Part shown: one piece after another, positions 1 through 8,901 of the stretch
Numbering within the stretch: the first letter of the stretch is position 1
Layout: every line of letters begins with the position of its first letter
Source of the DNA: Pseudalgibacter alginicilyticus
GTDB lineage: Bacteria; Bacteroidota; Bacteroidia; Flavobacteriales; Flavobacteriaceae
DNA: 64,000 nt
Reading direction: 5' to 3'
Assembly (NCBI RefSeq): GCF_001310225.1
Contig: NZ_CP012898.1
Coordinates: 3,838,001-3,902,000 of the forward strand
Position numbers and translations under genes: made by a program
Notes under the pieces: generated by a model
What the model was told of the DNA's origin: nothing
Seen by the model: only the letters and a program-made list of their open reading frames with translations
Databases searched by the model: none

Positions 1-1888
1 ACACTGCGGTATCTCGTCTTCCTCCAGAAGAGGTTTCATATCTATAGTTTGCTTCAATTCGACTTGGAATATTACGACCTGATACCTTTTGAATGCTTTT
101 TATAGTTACGTACCCAGGAACGTATTTAAACATCCAACTTTTAGAATCAGCATAAAATAAATCATTCATTAATTTGGAGTAATCAATTTCTGTAGAATAA
201 TCTACACCTCCAGATGTTAATCGAGATGCATTATTCTGACCAAATGTTAAAGGGGGCTCGTTATAAATGTAAGCTATAATATTATTTTCAAGTCTCTTAA
301 TCGCCTTACTTTCACAACCATTAATGGTTAAAAGCTTTTCTATATCGTCAATGATTTCTCTTGCTTTGAAAGCATCCTTGGTTATATCGCCTAAACGTTC
401 TGGGTTTCCCAACATGCTGAAGTAATTTGCCAAGGTAGTTACCGTTTGAGCACTTGTGAGGGTTTCATAGGCTCTATACACTTTTGGTGAAGCAAAGATG
501 CCTGTTGGAATTTTTCTATATTTAACACAAACTCTACTTATTTCAACTCCATATCCGTTGGTGGTAATTTGCTCTCGTTCACATTCAGATTTCATGAGCT
601 GAATTTTGTCATTAGGAAGGCTTGATTTACAATTTCTACTAAATGCCCTTACATATCCACTGAAGACAGCACCAAATGCAGTTTCGTCTCTGGTGAAATC
701 CAATTTATCAAATTCACCTTCAAATAGATGTTGAATTAATGATGCATGAGTCAAACCGGTAGTATTAATTGAAAAACGCTCTCCGCCATTTGTTTGAGCG
801 GATTTTAAGGCTTGAACTCGTTGTTCTGCCAACTGAAGTTCTTTTTCTTTTTGACGTAACCGTGCTTCTTTTTCTTCCGCAGCTTGACGTTTTCTTTGAG
901 CTTCTTGCCGTCTATTATTGTCAGCTAATCTGGCTCTGTTAACATAAGCTTTAGCTGCAGAAGTTCGAGAAACATTAAAGTCTAATCGGTCATTTTTTCT
1001 TTCAATTCCCACATTAAAGAAGTGAATATTAGTGGTATTTGAATAAGATGAGGGGGTAATGTATATTGCAAGTTCTTCTGTATTAGGTAAATATTTTAAG
1101 TTTTCATGTGCTCCAAATGATTTGTTTTTTAAACACTTTTTTAATTCATATTCAATATTTTCTATCCAACTTATGGCAGGATTGTCAAGAGAGAAGTTGC
1201 CAGTTTTTGGGTAAGTAAATGTTGCTTTAACCGAACGCTGATTAGGATTGGGATTTTCAGAATACACTTTGTATACACTTTTGTAGCCAGTTGACCCTAA
1301 ATTTACTTTACCTCTACTGCGTTTACCAGCTTCCTTAAGTACTTCTTCAAAATACGGGTTAAATAAAACTGGTACCTTTTGATAAGTTGATATCTTCCTG
1401 TATTTGCCTTGATAGGAGTATCCAACTTTCATTTCAAATTCTTGAGAAGAATTTTTTGGTATATTAAATTTTGATACTTTACTAATATTTAGTTTGATCT
1501 GACCGTTTTGTTCTCCCGCGGATTTAGCCATGTAATCAATTATCAATTCAGAACTTGATTCGTAAGTTATCGCTGTAAAATAAGAACGTTTTGGAGTGCC
1601 TCTTCCTTTTTTATTATCGTAGACCTCTAAAAGACCAACCATTGTCTTGGGGCGGATTGTCTTTTTAGCGACACGGTCATACAAATCCCGGTACTTGGTA
1701 TTGGGGTAGTTGTATACGAAAACATGTAATCGTACTAGAGATTTGCTTCTTGAAGTAGCTATTATCCCTTCATAAGCTCCGTTATAGCTAGAAGTAATTG
1801 TTACATCCTCTGCGTTTAAGGAATATGGTTTCTGAATTGAACTAAAAGCGAATAGTAATGTAAGTAAAATGTGATGTAAATTGGTCAT
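1..1888 (-). CDS. Exported coiled-coil protein of unknown function (3' end outside window)
   Basis: An uninterrupted reading frame runs from an ATG at 1888 to the left edge of the window, so at least 629 residues are present and the C terminus is missing. The first ~19 residues form a hydrophobic signal peptide (MTNLHHILLTLLFAFSS), so the product is exported. The first half looks beta-rich with many Lys, Tyr and Ser. Around the middle is a highly charged helical stretch (repeats of KxxEEKEARLRQ type) that should form a coiled coil, followed by a region with several cysteines. I do not recognise a family. The gene stands alone, 611 bp from the next gene. Frame and signal peptide are read directly; export is inferred. 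Confidence 0.7.
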   Translation of the reverse strand, partial: MTNLHHILLTLLFAFSSIQKPYSLNAEDVTITSSYNGAYEGIIATSRSKSLVRLHVFVYNYPNTKYRDLYDRVAKKTIRPKTMVGLLEVYDNKKGRGTPKRSYFTAITYESSSELIIDYMAKSAGEQNGQIKLNISKVSKFNIPKNSSQEFEMKVGYSYQGKYRKISTYQKVPVLFNPYFEEVLKEAGKRSRGKVNLGSTGYKSVYKVYSENPNPNQRSVKATFTYPKTGNFSLDNPAISWIENIEYELKKCLKNKSFGAHENLKYLPNTEELAIYITPSSYSNTTNIHFFNVGIERKNDRLDFNVSRTSAAKAYVNRARLADNNRRQEAQRKRQAAEEKEARLRQKEKELQLAEQRVQALKSAQTNGGERFSINTTGLTHASLIQHLFEGEFDKLDFTRDETAFGAVFSGYVRAFSRNCKSSLPNDKIQLMKSECEREQITTNGYGVEISRVCVKYRKIPTGIFASPKVYRAYETLTSAQTVTTLANYFSMLGNPERLGDITKDAFKAREIIDDIEKLLTINGCESKAIKRLENNIIAYIYNEPPLTFGQNNASRLTSGGVDYSTEIDYSKLMNDLFYADSKSWMFKYVPGYVTIKSIQKVSGRNIPSRIEANYRYETSSGGRRDTAV

Positions 1889-2499
1889 AATTATTTGGTT
1901 ATTAATAGTATTTTTCTATTTACAAATATTTTGGCAATTTCTCACAAATACTTTAACCTCGGTTGCTGTTGGTTTTAGGCATATGATTTGACCATATCGT
2001 AGCTCTTTCCTAACTAAGCCGCCAATCAAGATTTGTTAATTCCTTTCTCTTCTAATACCTCTTATATTCGGTTCATTTTCAACTCTTTCATTTGAATTAC
2101 TAATATAAAGAACTATTTTAATATACCATAAAATGAGTAGATAAATAATTATTAAGTTTATGTAATCGCAGGGGAAAGGCAAGCTCTTTTTATTATGTAA
2201 GTTACGAGTAAAATGAAATGTGCTTGAATGTGCGGTTGGTTTTTCAGAGCTTGTTTACAGTGGCAAATTTAAGAATAACAGCCAATTTCGTGTTACTTTT
2301 CTGTTAAGTCACACATAAGTTGGAGTGGAAAAAAAATCTTTAATTGAATACTTTTCGGCTAATATTTTTCTATAACGTTACCACATATTTTTTTGCATTC
2401 TGTTAGGTGTTAGCGGAGAAAAAGTCGTATTCTTTGCCAAATTTTAGTTTAGATTGTGCTTGTTTGATTTGGCAATATGTATGACTTAGCTTGCAAAAA
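1889..2499. other. Gene-free spacer
   Basis: No convincing reading frame. It presumably holds the promoter of the exported protein at 1888. A perfect 9-bp inverted repeat (TTGCCAAAT / ATTTGGCAA, 2434-2475) lies just past the end of the LytTR gene; it has no T-run, so it is a weak terminator candidate. Confidence 0.5.
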
Positions 2500-3237
2500 T
2501 TAAATCCTGTTACAAACCTTTATAAACTCCTCTTTTCTTCTGATAGAAATCTCCAATTTGGTATTATCCAAAAGAGTTACATAGCCACTTTTAGCATAGG
2601 ATTTAACGTGATTCAGATTGATAAGGTGCGAATTGTGTATCCTGAAAAATTTGTGATTAGATAAAAGTCCTTCAAAATGTTTCAAGGGCTTTGAAACGGT
2701 GTGTTTTATGCTGTCTATTGTGAAAATATGGGTATAGTTCACATCAGCTTCACACCTTACAATATCTGTGATATTGAGAAAATTATACCCCTCTTTGGTA
2801 GGGATGCTTATCCTTTTTATAGTAGGCTCTTTGTAAAGGTGTGAAAACAATACGTTGATTCGTTCGTTGAGTTGGTTTTGCTCCACCCGCTCAAAAGCCT
2901 TTCGTATGGCATTTTCAAAATCGTCTTTGGCAATGGGTTTCAGTAAATAGTCTATAGCAGAAAATTTGAAGGCTTCTATGGCATATTGTTCATAAGCTGT
3001 AGTAAAAATCAAACAGAAATTACGGTTAGAAATTGACGAAAGTACATCGAATCCGGTTTTATCGTGCAGTTGCACATCAAGGAATACAATGTTGGGATGC
3101 AGGGTTTCAATGCCCTTTATTGCTCCATCTACGGTATCAAAGCATATAGTTTCTATTTTGTCTTTATATGGTTCTAACAAAGCAAGGAGGCGGTCCGTAC
3201 AGTGTTGTTCATCGTCAATTACGGCTATGTTCATCAT
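2500..3237 (-). CDS. LytTR-family DNA-binding response regulator
   Basis: A 245-residue two-domain regulator. Residues 3-120 are a receiver domain with the acidic pair D8/D9, the phosphoacceptor D54 (VFLDVQLHD), T80 and K100 in the expected places. Residues ~140-245 are a LytTR DNA-binding domain (FRIHNSHLINLNHVKSY). It follows the histidine kinase gene by 9 bp on the same strand, so the two form an operon and a two-component pair of the AlgR/AgrA kind. The start could be either of the first two ATGs (MM). Target genes cannot be told from the sequence; the divergent PspC gene is a plausible candidate. Confidence 0.93.
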   Translation of the reverse strand: MMNIAVIDDEQHCTDRLLALLEPYKDKIETICFDTVDGAIKGIETLHPNIVFLDVQLHDKTGFDVLSSISNRNFCLIFTTAYEQYAIEAFKFSAIDYLLKPIAKDDFENAIRKAFERVEQNQLNERINVLFSHLYKEPTIKRISIPTKEGYNFLNITDIVRCEADVNYTHIFTIDSIKHTVSKPLKHFEGLLSNHKFFRIHNSHLINLNHVKSYAKSGYVTLLDNTKLEISIRRKEEFIKVCNRI

Positions 3238-3246
3238 TATTTGTTT

Positions 3247-5040
3247 TTAAAAAGCGGTTTGCAGTGGAAGGCTTATTTCAATCCGGGTACCTGAATCATT
3301 GGGCTTGTCTATAATTTGAAGTTTACCATTTGCGTTTTTCTGTTTATTCAGAATTTTTATACGGTTTTCAGTAATAGTAATGCCCATTGATTTTTTATTG
3401 TGGGATTCCGTTCCGGTTTGGTTTCTTCCCGAGCCGTTGTCGTCCACGCTGCAAACCAGTATGCCATCTACTTTTTTTATTTCCACCAAAATATGCCCGT
3501 TGGAATCTTTGGATTTAAAGCCGTGCCAAATGCTGTTCTCTATAAATGGCTGTAAGATTAGCGGTGGGACAAGGGTGTTTTCGGCATCAATATCGTTGGC
3601 TATTTTTACCGTATAGGAGAATCTGTCCGGAAGCCTTTTGGATTCCACTTGCAGATAGAGTTCTATGAATTTCAAGTCTTCGCTTAACGGTATTTCTTTG
3701 AATTCCGAATTTTCGAGCGACATCCGCATCAGTTTCGCAAATCGGGTTAGGTAGTCCTGAGCGAAAGTGGTGTCGTTTTTCAAAATATAATCGCCTATGG
3801 AGTTGAGTGAATTAAAGATAAAATGCGGGTTCATCTGTGCACGAAGTGCTTTCAGTTCGGTGTCTGAAACCAAAGCTTTAAACTCGGCTTCTTGCTTCTG
3901 TGCTAGTGTATCCCTTTTGCGTTTGTACAGGATAAAGCCTAAAATAGACATCAATAGCAGTCCGATTCCGCCCAAAACGAAAGCTCTTTTTATGGTGGCT
4001 TGCCGTTTTATTTCGGCTTCTATGAGTATGTGTTCATTTTCAAAATCAAACGCCATTTGCTTGCGGGCTATTTCTACTCTGCGGTTTTGGTTGTTCAGAC
4101 TGTCTTTTAGTGAGGAAAATTTAATGTGGGCTTCCAGGGCTTTTTTGTATTCACCTTTAGCAGTAAAAACATCGGCCAAAGTCCCCCAAGCCGATTTTTG
4201 CATAAACAGGTTTTCTTGTGTTTCGCTTAGCTTTAATGATTCTTTAGCAAAATATTCAGATTTTTCAAGGTTCCCGGTTTTTAGATAAGCCATAGACGCA
4301 TTGGCATATGCAGTGGGGCGAACAAATTCAATACCATAAGCGTCGATCAAGCCCAAACTTTTTTCAACAGATATTACGGCTTCTTCTGCATTTCCAGCGT
4401 TTTCATACATTAGTGACAAATTACTGTATAAATTAGCCTTGTATGTAGGGTTTGTCTCTAATTGTTTAAGTGTAAGGGCTTTTTTGTAATAGAAAATAGC
4501 CGAATCGGTTTTTCTCAACGCCCCGTAAACATTGGCAATATTGGCAGTAGCCGTAAGTTCTAATGCTTTGTTGTTTTGTAAAATTTCCTTAAATCCATGC
4601 AATGCCTTTTCATATTCTTCCTGCTCGTAATGAATGGTGGCAATTCCACCAAGGATGCCCCACTTTAAATAACTTAAAGAAGGATTGTGTTCTGCTACGG
4701 AAAGGGCTTTATGGTAGTAGTCTAAGGCTTTGTAGGGATTTGAAAATGCATATTGACTGATGAGTGCCAAACGTTCATACGCCAACATAATTCCTTTTGG
4801 ATATGTTGTTTTTTTGGCATTTACTAAGGTTTGTTGGGCAAAATCCGTTAATGTACTGTCAGCAGGGTTGGCAAATAGGGCTTGCTTGGTGTAATTGTTT
4901 CTAAGATTGATAGCTGTTGTATCGGAGGCAGGCAATGATGCAATACGGTTTAACAGTAAATCAAGCTCCTTTTGTAGCTCCTGACCGTTAGCTAAAGCAC
5001 AGGAAACGAATAGAAAAAGTAATGTAAAAACACCCTTCAT
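3247..5040 (-). CDS. TPR-containing LytS/YehU-type sensor histidine kinase
   Basis: 597 residues: a signal peptide (1-19), a periplasmic run of tetratricopeptide repeats (~80-320; for example NPYKALDYYHKALSVAEH), a short coiled linker, one membrane helix (~353-373), and a cytoplasmic His_kinase domain with the phosphorylated histidine H406 in the motif MNPHFIFNSLNSIGDYIL. The C-terminal HATPase part carries the glycine box GMGITITENRI-like SMGITITENRI. It is the first gene of the operon with the LytTR regulator. This TPR-plus-HisKA-less architecture is common in Bacteroidota. The signal sensed is unknown. Confidence 0.92.
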   Translation of the reverse strand: MKGVFTLLFLFVSCALANGQELQKELDLLLNRIASLPASDTTAINLRNNYTKQALFANPADSTLTDFAQQTLVNAKKTTYPKGIMLAYERLALISQYAFSNPYKALDYYHKALSVAEHNPSLSYLKWGILGGIATIHYEQEEYEKALHGFKEILQNNKALELTATANIANVYGALRKTDSAIFYYKKALTLKQLETNPTYKANLYSNLSLMYENAGNAEEAVISVEKSLGLIDAYGIEFVRPTAYANASMAYLKTGNLEKSEYFAKESLKLSETQENLFMQKSAWGTLADVFTAKGEYKKALEAHIKFSSLKDSLNNQNRRVEIARKQMAFDFENEHILIEAEIKRQATIKRAFVLGGIGLLLMSILGFILYKRKRDTLAQKQEAEFKALVSDTELKALRAQMNPHFIFNSLNSIGDYILKNDTTFAQDYLTRFAKLMRMSLENSEFKEIPLSEDLKFIELYLQVESKRLPDRFSYTVKIANDIDAENTLVPPLILQPFIENSIWHGFKSKDSNGHILVEIKKVDGILVCSVDDNGSGRNQTGTESHNKKSMGITITENRIKILNKQKNANGKLQIIDKPNDSGTRIEISLPLQTAF

Positions 5041-5190
5041 AAATACATTGTAAGCCCTGTAAAGATACTGTTTTTAACAAATAATCATTTCATTACATCA
5101 GAAAATAAGTCAAGTACATCAGAGAATCATTTGGGGTTTTATTTTATAGGTAACTGGGATAAGTTTGTTCTTTATTGAAACTGAGCAGTT

Positions 5191-5646
5191 ATGGATACAC
5201 AAAATATACTCAATTTTTTTTCCCGACCAGGAACATCGCTTTTGGGAGTTTGCAGCAGGCTTTCTCAAAAACTTAACCTGCCGCCCGTGGGTGTCAGGAC
5301 AGCTTTTGTAGTCCTTACACTTTTGATGATTCCGTTGGGAGTCATTGCTTATATATGTTTTTATTTGGCAACAGCTCAAAACAAAAACAGGGTGATAACC
5401 TTTGGGTTACTCGGAGCTGTATTGGGTGTGCCTTTGAGTTATTATTTTCAGTCAGACATTATCAAAAATTACGGTGGAAATAGTGGAATGTTTAGCTACC
5501 TGAGAAATTTCACCAAAATAGTGGACCAATACGATAAGTTTTTAGGTAATGGTTGGGACATTGTTTTCAATGTTTTTTTCAGTGTGCTGATCTTTGCTTT
5601 AGTCGGCGGTGCCATCGGATATTATTTGGATAAAAAAGGTAATTAA
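5191..5646 (+). CDS. PspC-domain membrane protein
   Basis: 151 residues. The N-terminal ~65 residues are a PspC domain (LLGVCSRLSQKLNLPPVGVRTAFVV) ending in a membrane helix; a second hydrophobic segment lies at ~73-90 and a third near the C terminus (VFFSVLIFALVGGAIGYYL). In enteric bacteria PspC acts in the phage-shock envelope-stress response; here only the domain is certain. It is divergent from the LytTR kinase operon with a 150-bp shared intergenic region and is followed 21 bp later by a lipoprotein gene, so regulation by the neighbouring two-component pair is plausible but inferred. Confidence 0.85.
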   Translation: MDTQNILNFFSRPGTSLLGVCSRLSQKLNLPPVGVRTAFVVLTLLMIPLGVIAYICFYLATAQNKNRVITFGLLGAVLGVPLSYYFQSDIIKNYGGNSGMFSYLRNFTKIVDQYDKFLGNGWDIVFNVFFSVLIFALVGGAIGYYLDKKGN

Positions 5647-5667
5647 CTAATTTAAATTTACTTTGTT

Positions 5668-6246
5668 ATGAAGAAATACTTACTCTATTTTATAGTTTTA
5701 GTGTTAAACCTGTTTATTGCGGGGTGTTCTAAAGAAGATGACAACACTAACCTAAAATCTGAATATTATTTCCGTTTTAAAGTCGATGGAAATCAAGTCG
5801 AGTATCCATTTACCCCTGAAACACAAATCAATCTTACCGGTCTTTTAGATTATGATGAAAGGATGCAAACTTATGTAATGAACGTTGGGGGTATTGAAAA
5901 TATTTTTGAATCTATGACTAACACACTAACTATTTTTGTGAGCGATACTCAAGAAATTTTGACAGGAATAAACTACTCCAATATTTCTGGGTCAAGCGTT
6001 ACAGTTCCTTATTTTAGTTTTGGAATGGGGTATTACGACAGCGAAGGAAATCTCTATATTACTGGTTTGAATACGGTCACGGAATTGTACGAGACAGCTA
6101 TAGTTAACTTTTTCGAAATCACAGATACCCATATCAGTGGAACTTTTTCTGGTACATTGATATGGTATGATTTCAATGGTGGCACCAATGTACTTGTAGA
6201 TTCTGTTGTGGTTTCTGAAGGGAAATTTAAAGTGCCTCGATATTAA
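5668..6246 (+). CDS. Lipoprotein of unknown function
   Basis: 192 residues with a type II signal peptide: basic start (MKKY), hydrophobic core and lipobox FIAGC with the lipid-bearing cysteine C20, followed by an acidic KEDDN stretch. The mature part is predicted from composition to be beta-rich. It follows the PspC gene by 21 bp and is probably co-transcribed. I recognise no family. Confidence 0.75.
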   Translation: MKKYLLYFIVLVLNLFIAGCSKEDDNTNLKSEYYFRFKVDGNQVEYPFTPETQINLTGLLDYDERMQTYVMNVGGIENIFESMTNTLTIFVSDTQEILTGINYSNISGSSVTVPYFSFGMGYYDSEGNLYITGLNTVTELYETAIVNFFEITDTHISGTFSGTLIWYDFNGGTNVLVDSVVVSEGKFKVPRY

Positions 6247-6489
6247 ATAATTATTGCTGTATATCAACGGTTTTTTTTATTTTGATTTGTTAATTAATAG
6301 AAGAAAATGAGGAGAACTAAAACGATCTTTAAGTTAATGCCTTACATACGTATAAGAGCGTATAAGAGGTTGTTAGTATTGTTGTGTGAATTAAGTGGTT
6401 GATAATCTTTAATATCTATATTTAATGAATATAGATGCCAATAATTCTTTCTTGATTGTTTTTTGTATGTAAAAAAGTTGTGTTTAATA

Positions 6490-7758
6490 TCATTGATTGA
6501 TAGGTGTTTCACATCTTCTCAATTGATACATTCTATTTATAAAAGATGGGGAGTCATCTAATGTAGCTGCAGAATAAAACACCCATACTTTTTCATTGCC
6601 AACATAAGCTTCTGGTTCTGATACATTAAGAGTAACGTCAAAGTCACTTAATAGCCACATTTGTTGGTCTGGATTATCCAAAGTAGTTAGCCAAATTTCG
6701 CCAGGTTTGTTAAATGCTGTTTGTGAAAAATTATCTCCGCTATTATTAATTTGAAAAGCTGAATACAACAGATTATTATGAATAAAAGGTTCGTGCGATT
6801 GGTTTAAAGCTGGTGTGTCAAGATTTATCGAAATAGGCGTGATTACTTGATTTTGAAAGTACATAGAGCCGAACGATGTTCTTTTATAAATATATGCTGT
6901 GTCTGTTGCATTGATGCCACTCATAAAATATTGATTCCCATTTGATGGATTTAATATAGTATTACCATCAATTTTATTTGATGAATCGTTTGTAATAGGG
7001 ATAGCAGGTACAGTTGGTGTAAAAGCATTAAATTCCTTTGCTTGAACGATACCATTAACATCTTTGTAACCATATGTTAGATAAGGACTACCTTTGACCC
7101 ATCTTGGAACAATGACATCCATAGGAACAATGAATGGGTAGACACTTGGTTGTTCTTCTATTAAATAATCATTTGTCGGGTTATCTAAATCAAGAAGACG
7201 CAGCTGAAATTTTGTGTTTTGAGGGTAATTCGAAGAAAAACCATTGATAACATCATTTAATATATAAATCACATATCTTTTGTTTGCGTTAGGAAGTTGC
7301 GAAGGATAGAAAACTCTTCGTTTGTTGTTAATTGGAGCAGTAATATTAGTAACAGATGCTGAAGTAGGACTTGTTGGTCGTACCATTTTTATTTGTCCTG
7401 AAGTTGTAGCTCCAACATAAAAAACACCTAAGTTATCTATTCCCCAATCTGCAGGACGTGCGTAAATATTCGAGGTAAAAGGACTATAGCCTTTTCCATC
7501 TGCAGGAATTAAATCTCCTGTATTTGGATCTATACCGCATTGCCAGACTTTTCCAGATACACCACTTGTCGTATCAAGTTCTATCCAAATCATATAATTA
7601 TCCCTAGGAGAAATTTCGGGATTAACATAGTTTACGGTAAAATCACCAACTCTTATGTCGTTTTCAGAATTAGGAATATCAATTGCACTATTATCATCTG
7701 TTTTTGAGCACTGTAGGAAAAGCAAGCTCATCATAAAAAGTAATGCTGTCTGTCTCAT
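6490..7758 (-). CDS. Lipoprotein of unknown function, probable beta-propeller
   Basis: I chose the ATG at 7758 because it puts the signal sequence directly after the start (MRQTALLFMMSLLFLQC, lipobox cysteine at residue 17); an upstream in-frame ATG at 7785 would add nine residues. The product is 422 residues. Repeated blades of the kind DNYMIWIELDT, KRYVIYILNDV and SPYLTYGYKDV suggest a TolB/WD-like propeller fold, which is an inference. The promoter region directly abuts a 35-nt remnant of an IS3 end (7799-7833), so the left margin of the cassette array touches this gene's control region. Confidence 0.7.
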   Translation of the reverse strand: MRQTALLFMMSLLFLQCSKTDDNSAIDIPNSENDIRVGDFTVNYVNPEISPRDNYMIWIELDTTSGVSGKVWQCGIDPNTGDLIPADGKGYSPFTSNIYARPADWGIDNLGVFYVGATTSGQIKMVRPTSPTSASVTNITAPINNKRRVFYPSQLPNANKRYVIYILNDVINGFSSNYPQNTKFQLRLLDLDNPTNDYLIEEQPSVYPFIVPMDVIVPRWVKGSPYLTYGYKDVNGIVQAKEFNAFTPTVPAIPITNDSSNKIDGNTILNPSNGNQYFMSGINATDTAYIYKRTSFGSMYFQNQVITPISINLDTPALNQSHEPFIHNNLLYSAFQINNSGDNFSQTAFNKPGEIWLTTLDNPDQQMWLLSDFDVTLNVSEPEAYVGNEKVWVFYSAATLDDSPSFINRMYQLRRCETPINQ

Positions 7759-7798
7759 AGATTTAATTTTTTTATAAGACAGCATTTTTTACGGAAAG

Positions 7799-7833
7799 TT
7801 TAAAATTATGTAGCCTTTATTCAGGGCGAGTCA
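7799..7833. mobile_element. Remnant of an IS3-family right end
   Basis: These 35 nt match the outer end of the IS3 element at 18581-18615 with three mismatches and the same orientation (TTTAAAATTATGTAGCC core). The rest of that element is missing; the flank is now the lipoprotein promoter. It marks the break point where the cassette array ends. Confidence 0.8.
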
Positions 7834-7840
7834 AAATTAA

Positions 7841-7974
7841 CCACAACGTGTTTGTGTATGATTTCGTTGCGTGTTTCAGCACTAAAGTTAGCAAATAAAT
7901 CACAGATAGAAAGTCCGCGAGGATTGTCGTAAGTAGGCGAGAACAAGTAATTACTTATATCCATCGTTGGCAAC
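7841..7974 (-). repeat. attC-like site 1
   Basis: Imperfect 134-bp palindrome between the ParE gene and the broken array end. The left outer core is CCACAAC (7841-7847) and the right outer core GTTGGCAAC (7966-7974). Apical hairpin AAAGTCC-GCGA-GGATTGT is slightly degenerate. Confidence 0.8.
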
Positions 7975-7993
7975 AGTTTTTTTTTAATTCAGA

Positions 7994-8281
7994 TTATAGT
8001 TTTTCAATTAAATCTTGTCTGCCGACAATTGCCATTATTTCTACAATATCCTCATTTACTTTAAAATAAATGCTATCAACTCCACAAACACAACGTCTGT
8101 AGTCTTTTTTAATATGGTCAACCGATTCAAATGAAAAGGGGCTTTGTGCAATAATTTCAAAATATTTAAAAAATGATTCAAAGTATTTGTCCGCTTGAGT
8201 CATTCCAAATTTTTTTACACCGTAATGATGAATCCGTATCAAGTCATTTTTAGCTTCATTGCTTAATCTATATTTAGTCAT
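7994..8281 (-). CDS. parE: ParE/RelE-family toxin
   Basis: 95 residues of the RelE/ParE fold: YRLSNEAKNDLIRIHHYG at the start and the C-terminal IMAIVGRQDLIEKL strand are typical of ParE-type plasmid-stabilisation toxins, which poison gyrase. It overlaps the upstream antitoxin gene by 8 bp and shares its cassette (ends GTTGGCAAC). Toxin-antitoxin pairs are common integron cassettes and are thought to stabilise arrays; that role here is inferred. Confidence 0.88.
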   Translation of the reverse strand: MTKYRLSNEAKNDLIRIHHYGVKKFGMTQADKYFESFFKYFEIIAQSPFSFESVDHIKKDYRRCVCGVDSIYFKVNEDIVEIMAIVGRQDLIEKL

Positions 8282-8513
8282 TAAGTAAAGACTTTGATTG
8301 AGCTAAAATTTCATTTTTACTTTCATTTGTAAACCCACTATTTTCCGCTTTCTCCAATTTAGCGCGAATCCAGTTAATTTCAACTTGTTGTTTTCGGGCT
8401 TGTCTAATTAAGTCATTTATTAATTCACTCTTACTTGAATACTCTTTTTTATCCACTTGAGTTTTTAGCCATTCATCGTTTGGCTTAGTGAATGATATAC
8501 TTTGTCTTGCCAT
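8274..8513 (-). CDS. parD: ParD/CopG-family antitoxin
   Basis: 79 residues. The first half is a ribbon-helix-helix DNA-binding segment (ISFTKPNDEWLKTQVDKKEY, then SSKSELINDLIRQ), the second half a charged tail that would wrap the toxin. It precedes the toxin with an 8-bp overlap, the usual parDE order, and starts 52 bp inside the cassette. As in other ParD systems it probably represses its own promoter, which would make this cassette self-expressed; that is inferred. Confidence 0.88.
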   Translation of the reverse strand: MARQSISFTKPNDEWLKTQVDKKEYSSKSELINDLIRQARKQQVEINWIRAKLEKAENSGFTNESKNEILAQSKSLLND

Positions 8514-8736
8514 AATTCAATTATTTGATGTAAATATACACCAAATTTGAATCACCTCCAAATTGTTGCCAACGTGTTTGTGTAAGGATAGTTGCGCGTT
8601 TGAACCACTAACTTAGTAAAAATGGAACGAATCAGAGGAAAATCCGCAGGATTTTCTGAGTAGGCAAGAACCAAGCAAATATTTTTACACGTCTTAAGTT
8701 TGAAATCTATTAAATTAGATATAAATCAGAAAGAAC

Positions 8737-8880
8737 AAAAGAGAGAATTAAGGTTAATATACACGGTGAAGCTTTAGACTTCGACAACATTGATAATCCT
8801 CTCTCTTTTACTACTAAATCACGATCAGTTCTGTGAGACTATAGATCTCGATTTCAAGTTGTTGTGAATCCAGTAGTTAG
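8737..8880 (+). ncRNA. Candidate bridge RNA (seekRNA) of IS110 copy 1
   Basis: Two stem-loops precede the transposase gene. Loop 1 is closed by AAAAGAGAG-AATTA (8737-8750) with TAATCCTCTCTCTTTT (8794-8809) and contains TATACACGGTG (8758-8768) and ACAACA (8784-8789), matching the left and complementing the right half of an attC target. Loop 2 (closed by CTACT/AGTAG) contains TCAGTTCT (8825-8832), identical to the element's right end (9973-9980), and GATTTCAA, complementary to TTGAAATC of the left end. This is the layout known for bridge RNAs of the IS110 group, which lie 5' of the recombinase gene. Expression is inferred. Confidence 0.75.
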
Positions 8881-8901
8881 TTCTTTCATAAATCATTTCT
8901 T

